Notes under the pieces: model-generated | Told to the model about the DNA's origin: nothing | What the model saw: the letters and a program-made list of their open reading frames with translations, nothing else | Database searches by the model: none | Part shown: positions 17,265 to 23,906 of the stretch, piece after piece | How the letters are laid out: the number at the start of each line of letters is the position of its first letter | Position numbering within the stretch: the stretch's first letter is position 1 | Translations under genes and position numbers: made by a program | Assembly (NCBI RefSeq): GCF_030418305.1 | Contig: NZ_JAUHPX010000001.1 | Coordinates: 558,001 to 622,000, forward strand | Reading direction: 5' to 3' | Source: Demequina lignilytica | GTDB taxonomy: Bacteria; Actinomycetota; Actinomycetes; Actinomycetales; Demequinaceae | DNA: 64,000 bases

Positions 17265-17518
17265 CCGGGCATCTCCTCGGTCCACCTGGCCGCCAACCGC
17301 TCGACGGCGGCGACGCCCTGGTCGACCGTCACCCTCCCGGTGCCGACCGCCCACCCGACCAGGAAGGTCGTCAGGGGCGCCGCCGGACGCGCCACGGCAT
17401 GCGCGGCGTCGCGCGCGACGTCGAGCAGCGCGCCGGTGTGGCCGAGCGACTCCTCCTCGATGCCGAGCTCCCGCGCGAGCGCGGCGCTCCACGCGTCCAG
17501 CTGTGACGGCTCGCTCAT
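17261..17518 (-). CDS. DUF6457 small protein
   Basis: 85-aa helical protein (MSEPSQLDAWSAALARELGIEE, then LLDVARDAAHAVARPAAPLTTFLVGWAVG). The DUF6457 family is found as a C-terminal extension of, or partner to, MobA-type nucleotidyltransferases in actinobacteria. Here it is a separate gene overlapping mobA by 4 bases. It probably assists MobA or Moco delivery, but no direct role is known. Confidence 0.8.
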   Translation of the reverse strand: MSEPSQLDAWSAALARELGIEEESLGHTGALLDVARDAAHAVARPAAPLTTFLVGWAVGTGRVTVDQGVAAVERLAARWTEEMPG

Positions 17519-18102
17519 GGTGCGCTCCCTCCCGCCCGGGCCAGTGCCTCGGGCGTGTCGATGTCGATCGCGGCGGCGCCGCACGGCACCTCCACCAGGG
17601 TCATGGAACGGGTCAGCGCGCGCATCGCCGCTCCGGCGGGCTCCCCGAGCGCCGCCAGCGCGTCGCTCAGCGCCCGTGTGCGATACACCGCGAGCAGCGG
17701 CTGGCGTCGGCCCTCGGTGTCGACCGCGCAGGCGCCGTCGATCCCGTCGCTCGAGGCGATTGCGGCCACGAGCACCGCGAGGGCGTCTCCCGCGAAGGGC
17801 ATGTCGGCCGCGACCACGGCGACCAGGTCCGCCTCGTCGAGCCGCGACAACCCGGCGGCGATCGCCGCGACCGGACCACCGAACGGCGGCTCCTCCCACG
17901 CGCCGACGGTGCCGGGCACCGCGTTCTCGGGCGGGCCGACCACGACGATCGGCTCCGCGCCCGCCGCACGGCATGCGTCGACCGCGCGGCCGACCAGGGT
18001 GGCACCGCCGATCGACGCGAGGGTCTTGTCCGATCCGAACCGGCGCGCGCGCCCTCCCGCCGGCACGATCGCGGCGATCGACGCGCGTGCGGCATCCCTC
18101 AC
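17515..18102 (-). CDS. mobA: Molybdenum cofactor guanylyltransferase-like protein
   Basis: 195-aa nucleotidyltransferase. The opening SIAAIVPAGGRARRFGSDKTLASIGG is the MobA NTP-binding signature (usually LAGG; here VPAGG). FGGPVAAIAAGLSRL and VAADMPFAGDALAVLV (Mg-binding Asp) follow. It would attach GMP to Moco to make MGD, which the NasA-type nitrate reductase in this operon requires. GTG at 18102 overlaps the moaC stop. A related purine or sugar nucleotidyltransferase is less likely given the context. Confidence 0.9.
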   Translation of the reverse strand: MRDAARASIAAIVPAGGRARRFGSDKTLASIGGATLVGRAVDACRAAGAEPIVVVGPPENAVPGTVGAWEEPPFGGPVAAIAAGLSRLDEADLVAVVAADMPFAGDALAVLVAAIASSDGIDGACAVDTEGRRQPLLAVYRTRALSDALAALGEPAGAAMRALTRSMTLVEVPCGAAAIDIDTPEALARAGGSAP

Positions 18103-18572
18103 GGCTCGCGCCTCCACGACCCGGACTTGCCGCCCACCTTGGCGATCAGCCGCACGCCCTCGACCGAGACCGACTTGTCGATCCCCTTGACCATGTCGAC
18201 CACGTTGAGCGCCGCGACCGAGACCGCGGTGAACGCCTCCATCTCGACCCCGGTCCGGTCCGCGGTCCGCACCGTCGCGACGATCCTCACCCCGCCATCC
18301 TCGACCGCGAGATCCACGACCACGCCGTGGACGCCGATCACGTGGGCGAGCGGCAGCAGCTCGGGGGTGCGCTTGGCCGCCGCGATCCCCGCCACCCGCG
18401 CGACCGCGAGCACGTCCCCCTTGGGAACCGTGCCGTCCCGCAGCGCCGCGACCACGTGAGCGGGGCACGCGACGAAGCCCTCGACGGTGGCCGCCCTGAC
18501 AGTGGGCTGCTTCTCGGTGACGTCCACCATGCGGGCGTGACCCGAGTCGTCCAGGTGCGTGAAGCGGGTCAT
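18099..18572 (-). CDS. moaC: Cyclic pyranopterin monophosphate synthase
   Basis: 157-aa MoaC. It shows MVDVTEKQPTVRAATVEGFV, GDVLAVARVAGIAAAKRTPELLPLAHVIGVHGV and TGVEMEAFTAVSVAALNVVDMVKGIDKSV, with the catalytic lysine in the GIDKS segment. It completes cPMP formation after MoaA. It overlaps both neighbours (moeA stop, mobA start) by 4 bases. Confidence 0.97.
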   Translation of the reverse strand: MTRFTHLDDSGHARMVDVTEKQPTVRAATVEGFVACPAHVVAALRDGTVPKGDVLAVARVAGIAAAKRTPELLPLAHVIGVHGVVVDLAVEDGGVRIVATVRTADRTGVEMEAFTAVSVAALNVVDMVKGIDKSVSVEGVRLIAKVGGKSGSWRREP

Positions 18573-19768
18573 GGGAGGAACCTCATGAGGCCCACGCTAT
18601 CGCCCGCCTCGACGCGCTGGACGTCGGGCGGGACGATCGCCCAGCCCTCCGCCACCGCGAGCCGGAGCCCGAGGTGCGAGCGCGAGCCGCCCGCGGTCGC
18701 GGGACGCACCACCGGCGCCGCCGTGCCGCCCGGCACCGGGGGCTCGATCACCACCGGGATCCGCTGCTCGCGTCCCGGCGGAGACACCCAGCCCTCGCCC
18801 GCGACCGCGGCCTCGGGCTCGCGCGCGGGCAACCCGAGCATCGTCCGCAGCAACGGCTCGACGAAGGCGGTGAACGATGCGGCGACGGAGACCGGGTTCC
18901 CGGGAAGGCATGCGATCGGGACCCGACCCACGCGTCCCAGCCCCTGCGGCTTCCCCGGCTGCATCGCGACAGGGACGAACTCGACGCCGGCGTCGGCGAG
19001 CGCAGCCTTGACCACGTCGTAGGCGCCCACGCTCACCCCGCCGGCGGTGAGGATCAGGTCGCACCCCGCGGACGCCGTCTCGACCGCCGCGAGGAAGGCG
19101 ACCGGGTCGTCGCCCAGCCGCAACGCCGCCGCGACCTCCCCACCGGCCTGCTCGACCAGCGCCGCCATCAACGTCGAGTTGGAGTCGAAGATCTGACCGG
19201 GTGCGAGCTCCTCGCCGGGCGCGCGGAGCTCGTCGCCCGTGCTCACCACCACCACGCGGGGCCGGGCCCGCACCGACACCTCCGCGTGGCCGGCCCCCGC
19301 GATCGCGGCGAGCCTCGGCGGCGTGAGGACCGTCCCGGCGCCGAGCACCAGGTCCCCCGCCCGCGCGTCCTCTCCCGCGAGCCGGATGTGCGCACCCGGC
19401 GCCGGAGCCACGGTGACGCGGACCCGCTCCAGGCCGTCGTCGGTGACCTCGCGCGGCACCACCGCATCGGCCCCCTGCGGCACCGGGGCGCCGGTCATGA
19501 TCCGCGCGGCGGTGCCGGGCGCCAGCGGAGCCGGGAACACCCCCGCGGGGATGTCGGCCGAGACCGGCAGGATCGCGCCGGCCGCGGCCTCCGCGACGCG
19601 CACCGCGTAGCCGTCCATCGCCGAGTTGGTGAAGGACGGCACGTCGACCAGGGTCCTCACGTCATGCGCGAGCACCCGACCGAGGGCCGCGGCCGCCGGA
19701 ACCTGCTCGCTCCGCGGCGCGCCCGCGAGCGTGAGCGCGGCGGCACGATGCTCGACGACCGATCGCAT
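18569..19768 (-). CDS. moeA: Molybdopterin molybdenumtransferase
   Basis: 399-aa MoeA with the family's domain order. The N-terminal part contains VPSFTNSAMDGYAVR, then PVPQGADAVVPREV, then the MoCF core VVVSTGDELRAPGEELAPGQIFDSNSTLMAALVEQAGGE with TAGGVSVGAYDVVK, then PIACLPGNPVSVAASF and the C-terminal beta domain. It inserts molybdate into adenylylated molybdopterin. ATG at 19768 gives the usual length, and 5 nt separate it from the moeB stop. Confidence 0.96.
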   Translation of the reverse strand: MRSVVEHRAAALTLAGAPRSEQVPAAAALGRVLAHDVRTLVDVPSFTNSAMDGYAVRVAEAAAGAILPVSADIPAGVFPAPLAPGTAARIMTGAPVPQGADAVVPREVTDDGLERVRVTVAPAPGAHIRLAGEDARAGDLVLGAGTVLTPPRLAAIAGAGHAEVSVRARPRVVVVSTGDELRAPGEELAPGQIFDSNSTLMAALVEQAGGEVAAALRLGDDPVAFLAAVETASAGCDLILTAGGVSVGAYDVVKAALADAGVEFVPVAMQPGKPQGLGRVGRVPIACLPGNPVSVAASFTAFVEPLLRTMLGLPAREPEAAVAGEGWVSPPGREQRIPVVIEPPVPGGTAAPVVRPATAGGSRSHLGLRLAVAEGWAIVPPDVQRVEAGDSVGLMRFLP

Positions 19769-19773
19769 GACGC

Positions 19774-20493
19774 TCAGCGTCCCACCGCCTGCCGGCTGCG
19801 CGCGACCGCGATGTCGCGCCACCGGCCGGAACGGCCGTCGAGCATCGCGATGGTCCCGGCCAGGGTCTCGCCCGCTCCGGTCACCGCCTTGATCGCCTCG
19901 GTGGCCATCGCCGACCCGACCTGCGCGCAGACGGGGCCCATCACGGCGCCGCCCTCGCATGCCCCCAGCTCCGCGCGGGGCGGCTCGGGGAAGACGTCGC
20001 GCAGCCCCACGGCCGTGTCGAACACGGTGACCTGCCCGTGCCAGCCCTGCACCGCGCCCCAGACCACGGGCACGCCGGAGGCCGCCGCCGCGTCCGCGAC
20101 CGCGTACCTCGCCTCGAAGTTGTCGGTGCAGTCGAGCACCGCGTCGGAGCCGCAGAGCAGCCCCTGCGCCGACGCCTCCGTCAGCCGCTCGCTGACCGCC
20201 GTCACCCTCAGCCCCGGCGCGATCCGGCGAAGGGCGCGCTCGGCCGCGACGACCTTGAGGGAGCCGACGTCGTCGGGACCGTACAGCGTCTGCCGGTGAA
20301 GGTTGGTGATGCTCACGTGATCCGAGTCGACCAGCACCAGCTCGCCCACGCCGGCGGCCGCGAGCGCGAGAGCGGCCGGGCAGCCCAGGCCGCCGACGCC
20401 GACGACGACGACGGCCGCCTCGGACAGCGCCCGCTGACCCTCGGGGCCGAAGCCTCCGAGCGCCCGCTGCCGCACGTAGGGGTCAGGCCCCAT
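19774..20493 (-). CDS. moeB: E1-like adenylyltransferase (MoeB/ThiF family)
   Basis: 239-aa single-domain E1-like enzyme. VVVGVGGLGCPAALALAAAGVGELVLVDSDHVSITNLHRQTLYGPDDVG holds the nucleotide-binding Gly-rich loop and the conserved Asp. DAVLDCTDNFEARYAV and a GACEGGAVMGPVCAQVGSAMATEAIK segment follow. There is no C-terminal rhodanese domain and no clear zinc CxxC pair. From its place between cbiX and moeA it should activate MoaD; ThiS or other ubiquitin-fold carriers are alternatives. It overlaps cbiX by 11 bp. Confidence 0.88.
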   Translation of the reverse strand: MGPDPYVRQRALGGFGPEGQRALSEAAVVVVGVGGLGCPAALALAAAGVGELVLVDSDHVSITNLHRQTLYGPDDVGSLKVVAAERALRRIAPGLRVTAVSERLTEASAQGLLCGSDAVLDCTDNFEARYAVADAAAASGVPVVWGAVQGWHGQVTVFDTAVGLRDVFPEPPRAELGACEGGAVMGPVCAQVGSAMATEAIKAVTGAGETLAGTIAMLDGRSGRWRDIAVARSRQAVGR

Positions 20494-21175
20494 AACCGTC
20501 GTGATAGCGCTCGAGGATGATCTCGACCAGCTTCGGGTGCGGCGCGAGCGAACCCGTCACCTGGTCGGCGCCGGAGTCCTCGAGCCGCTTCTGGAAGAAG
20601 CCGGGAGCGAGCAGGAACGATGCGACCGCCACCGGCTCCTCCTCGCCGAACTGCCGCGCCTCGGCGACCGCCTCCGCGACCGTCGGGCTGATCCCCGCCG
20701 CGTATCCCACGCGCACCGGGCCGTCCCACCGGGCGCGGAGCATCTCCGCCGCCTCGGCCGTGTCCGCCTGGCTCCGCGGGTCCGAGGACCCGGCCGCCGC
20801 CAGGATCACGGTCGACGTCGGGTGGACGCCCGCCTCGTGGATCCTCTCCATGACGATGTCGATGAGCCGCGGGTCGGGGCCGAGGGCGGGGGCAGGCGAG
20901 ATGTCCTCCCTGCTCTCCACCGCCTTCGCGATGTCGTGATAGACGTGATAGCCGCCCGCGAGCAGCAGCGGCACCACCACGGCGGCCGTGCCGAGGGAGG
21001 AGGGCGTGACCTCGTCGACCACGTCCTGCAGCTCGGGACCGTGCACGTCGACATACGCCTCGCGCACGTCGACGTCCGGCATGGCAGTCCGCACCGCCTC
21101 GATCACCGCGTGGATGGTGGCCTGCCCGTCGGGGTCGCGCGTGCCGTGCGCGCACGCGATCAGCACCGGCTTCAT
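20483..21175 (-). CDS. Sirohydrochlorin ferrochelatase (CbiX/SirB family)
   Basis: 230-aa protein with two CbiX-like halves. It opens PVLIACAHGTRDPDGQATIHAV with the metal-binding His. VVPLLLAGGYHVYHDIAKAV provides the second conserved histidines, and VAVASFLLAPGFFQKRLEDSGAD is the repeated pattern in the second half. It would insert iron into sirohydrochlorin to finish siroheme for NirB. The cysG product here appears to lack the dimerisation/chelatase segment, so a separate chelatase is needed. It overlaps hemD/wHTH by 4 bases. Confidence 0.9.
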   Translation of the reverse strand: MKPVLIACAHGTRDPDGQATIHAVIEAVRTAMPDVDVREAYVDVHGPELQDVVDEVTPSSLGTAAVVVPLLLAGGYHVYHDIAKAVESREDISPAPALGPDPRLIDIVMERIHEAGVHPTSTVILAAAGSSDPRSQADTAEAAEMLRARWDGPVRVGYAAGISPTVAEAVAEARQFGEEEPVAVASFLLAPGFFQKRLEDSGADQVTGSLAPHPKLVEIILERYHDGYGA

Positions 21176-22287
21176 GCGGCCGTCACCGCCAGCGCGTAGC
21201 CCCGCTTGACCACGGTGCGCACCAGCGTGGGCGCACCCGAGTTCTCGCGCAGGCGGTTGATGGCGGCCTCGACGGCATGCGGACCGGCCTGCGCGCCGGG
21301 GAGCACCGCGCCGAGCTGCTCGCGGGTGAGCACGTTGCCCTTGGCGCGGGCGAGCGCGCGCAGGATCTCGAGCCCGGTCGGCGTCAGCGGCAGCACCCTG
21401 CCCTCGAGCACGGCGGCCGTGGCGCGCATGACGAGAGGACCGTCGGGTGTCGGCACCCCCACCGCGCTGTCCGTGAACTGCTGGACGAGCATCCGCACCA
21501 GCGCGCCGAGGCGCCACCGGTCCGGGAACGCCACGAGCAGGCCCGCCTCGCGCAGCGGCGCCGCCGTGACCGGACCCACCGCGGCGAGCACCAGCTCGCC
21601 CGCCGCCGCCCGTGCGGCGATCGTCGCGAGCACGCCCTGCGCTCGCGCCTCCGCGAGCCAGGACTCCGCGCCCGGGGCGGAGGTGAAGAGCACGGCGTCG
21701 CAGCCACCCGCCGCCGCCTGACCGACCCACTCGCGGTGCAGGTCGGCCTGGAGAGGCTCGCCCCAGCCGTAGACGAGGAGGCTCTGGACGTCGGCGCCCG
21801 CCTGGGTGAACGCCTCGTCGAGGCCGTCCGAGCCGTTGCCGTGGTGCTGGACCGCGACCCGCAGCCCCGCGACCCCCTCCGCGAGCAGGTAGTCGCGGAG
21901 CTCGGCCGCGGTCTCCGACTCGGCGACCCAGTCAGCCTCGAGCCCCGCCTGCTGGATCGCGCCCCGAGCCTTGGGGCCGCGCGCGACCAGGCGCGCACCG
22001 CGCATGGCATCGATGAGGTCCTCGGCGAGCCCCGCGGCATCGGCCGCCTCGATCCACCCCCGGAAGCCGATGCCGGTGGTCGCGACCACGATGTCCGGAG
22101 GGCTCGCGATGAGCGCACGGGTGTCGGCGATCAACCGCTCGTCGTCCATGTGCGGGATGGTGCTGAGCGCCGGCGCGTGACGGACGATCGCCCCACGCCG
22201 CTCCAGCGCCGACGCCAGCTCACGCTTGCGCCGATCCGCCGTGATCACCATCACGCACCCCGCGAGTGGCTCCCCCACCACGCTCAC
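21172..22287 (-). CDS. Uroporphyrinogen-III synthase fused to an OmpR-type winged helix
   Basis: 371-aa two-domain protein. Residues about 10-260 form a HemD-type fold (MVITADRRKRELASALERRGA, IVVATTGIGFRGWIEAADAAG, DAVLFTSAPGAESWL, VLAAVGPVTAAPLREAGL). Residues about 275-368 match the transcriptional regulatory C-terminal domain (LTPTGLEILRALARAKGNVLTREQLGAVLPG, VEAAINRLRENSG, LVRTVVKRGYAL). The same fusion occurs in mycobacteria next to nitrite-reductase genes, so it may regulate the operon as well as, or instead of, catalysing. The GTG start at 22287 has the best Shine-Dalgarno in the window (AAGGAGGT, 5-nt spacing), unlike its overlapping neighbours. Confidence 0.92.
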   Translation of the reverse strand: MSVVGEPLAGCVMVITADRRKRELASALERRGAIVRHAPALSTIPHMDDERLIADTRALIASPPDIVVATTGIGFRGWIEAADAAGLAEDLIDAMRGARLVARGPKARGAIQQAGLEADWVAESETAAELRDYLLAEGVAGLRVAVQHHGNGSDGLDEAFTQAGADVQSLLVYGWGEPLQADLHREWVGQAAAGGCDAVLFTSAPGAESWLAEARAQGVLATIAARAAAGELVLAAVGPVTAAPLREAGLLVAFPDRWRLGALVRMLVQQFTDSAVGVPTPDGPLVMRATAAVLEGRVLPLTPTGLEILRALARAKGNVLTREQLGAVLPGAQAGPHAVEAAINRLRENSGAPTLVRTVVKRGYALAVTAA

Positions 22288-22311
22288 CGGGACCTCCTTG
22301 GGCTCGTCGGG

Positions 22312-23526
22312 CTAAGGCGTCGCGGCGATCTCGGAGGCCAGGAGCTCCGGTCGTGCCACGTCTCCGATGACGATAACGGCGGGAGGTTTCACACCGGTTT
22401 CCGTTGCATTGTCGGCGATGTCCGCAAGGTTTCCGCGCGTGACCCGCTCCCCCTGCATCGTCCCCTTCTCGATGATCGCCACCGGTGTCTCGGGGCTCGC
22501 GCCCCCGGCGAGACCGGCGGCCACGATCTCCGGCAGCGCCGAGACGCCCATGAGGATCACCACCGTCGCCCCCGACACCATCGCCGCGACCGCGGCGCGA
22601 TCCGCACCCGCGTGCCCCGACGTCACCAGGACCGACGTCGCCACGCCGCGCTGCGTCACGGGGATCCCCGCCCGTGCCGGGACCGAGAGCGCCGACGTGA
22701 CGCCCGGCACCACCTCGACGTCAACGCCGGCGACGATGCACGCGTGCGCCTCCTCGCCGCCACGGCCGAACACGAACGGGTCGCCGCCCTTGAGCCGGAC
22801 CACCGTGCGGCCCGCCAGGGCGTGCTCGACCAGGATGCGGTTGATCTCGGCCTGCGGGACCGGGTGGTTGTCGGGAGACTTGCCGACGTTGATCACCTCG
22901 ACGTCGTAGGGCACGGTCACGAGCAGCTCGGTGGCGCCCAGGCGATCGGTGACCACCACGTCGGCCTCCGCGAGCGCCTGCCGACCTCTCACCGTGATCA
23001 GACCCGGGTCGCCGGGACCGGAGCCCACCAGGATGACGCGACCGGTCCCGTCGCGGTGACGGCGCAGATCCACGGCGCCCGCGTCGACGTGCGCGGCGAG
23101 CGCGTCGCGCACCGCGCGGATGCGGGCCGGGTCGGGCGCGTCCGTGCTGATGACCCCGATCGCGAGGTCGCCGTGCGTCGACGCCGCCGCCTGACGCGCG
23201 GTGCCGCGCGACGCGTCGGAGGCGTCGATGCAGAACACTCGCCGAGCCTCGGCCCACGCCGCGACCTGGTCGTTGAGCCCCGCATCGTCCGTCGCCGCGA
23301 GCACGAACCAGGCGTCGTTGAGGTCCTCCTCGACGATCCCCCGGTCACGCCACTCGAGGTCGCCGTGCTGGGCGTGGCGGCGCAGGTCGTCGCTCGCGTC
23401 CGGGGCGACCACGACCACGGCGGCCCCCTCGCTGAGGAACCTGCGCACGCGCCGGGACGCGACGGTGCCTCCGCCGGCGACCACCACGCGGCGGCCGCGC
23501 AGGTCGAGTCCGAAGAGAGCCGTCAC
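22312..23526 (-). CDS. cysG: Siroheme synthase: precorrin-2 dehydrogenase plus uroporphyrinogen-III methyltransferase
   Basis: 404-aa fusion. Residues about 1-110 are the NAD-dependent precorrin-2 dehydrogenase (RRVVVAGGGTVASRRVRRFLSEGA, WFVLAATDDAGLNDQVA, RVFCIDASDASRGTARQAA). Residues about 160-404 are the SUMT domain (ILVGSGPGDPGLITVRGRQAL, TVVRLKGGDPFVFGRGGEE, VVPGVTSALSVPARAGIPVTQRG). The region between is short compared with enterobacterial CysG, consistent with chelation being left to the CbiX-like protein. The GTG start overlaps the nirD stop. Confidence 0.95.
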   Translation of the reverse strand: MTALFGLDLRGRRVVVAGGGTVASRRVRRFLSEGAAVVVVAPDASDDLRRHAQHGDLEWRDRGIVEEDLNDAWFVLAATDDAGLNDQVAAWAEARRVFCIDASDASRGTARQAAASTHGDLAIGVISTDAPDPARIRAVRDALAAHVDAGAVDLRRHRDGTGRVILVGSGPGDPGLITVRGRQALAEADVVVTDRLGATELLVTVPYDVEVINVGKSPDNHPVPQAEINRILVEHALAGRTVVRLKGGDPFVFGRGGEEAHACIVAGVDVEVVPGVTSALSVPARAGIPVTQRGVATSVLVTSGHAGADRAAVAAMVSGATVVILMGVSALPEIVAAGLAGGASPETPVAIIEKGTMQGERVTRGNLADIADNATETGVKPPAVIVIGDVARPELLASEIAATP

Positions 23527-23906
23527 CTGTCACCCGCAAGATCGATCCACACGGCGCCATTGTCGAGGCGAACCGTGTGAACGACCAAGTCGGGCGCGTG
23601 TCCGGGCTTGGGCGACTTGTCCATGGTGACCAGGCACGTGCCGTCGACCAGCGAGAACACCTGCTTGTACAGCGGCGAGGCGATGGTCGGGACCTCGCCG
23701 CGCGAGCCGGTGATGCCGCGCGACAGCACGTACGCCCCCGAGAAGGGGTCGAGGTTCTGGACGCAGTGGACCGAGCCGTCTCCCAGCAGGAAGATCGCGA
23801 CCTGCTCCCCTCCCACGAGGGCCGCGACGCCCAGGTCGGGGGTGAGGTCCTCCACCCGGCACACGAGAGTGGCGGCGGACGATGCGACGTCGGGCGCGGC
23901 GGTCAT
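23523..23906 (-). CDS. nirD: Nitrite reductase small subunit (Rieske-like fold)
   Basis: 127-aa NirD: LVCRVEDLTPDLGVAALVGGEQVAIFLLGDGSVHCVQNLDPFSGAYVLSRGITG and IASPLYKQVFSLVDGTC. As usual for NirD, the Rieske iron-sulfur ligands are not conserved. It forms the NADH-dependent assimilatory nitrite reductase with NirB, whose stop overlaps this ATG by 4 bases. Confidence 0.95.
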   Translation of the reverse strand: MTAAPDVASSAATLVCRVEDLTPDLGVAALVGGEQVAIFLLGDGSVHCVQNLDPFSGAYVLSRGITGSRGEVPTIASPLYKQVFSLVDGTCLVTMDKSPKPGHAPDLVVHTVRLDNGAVWIDLAGDR

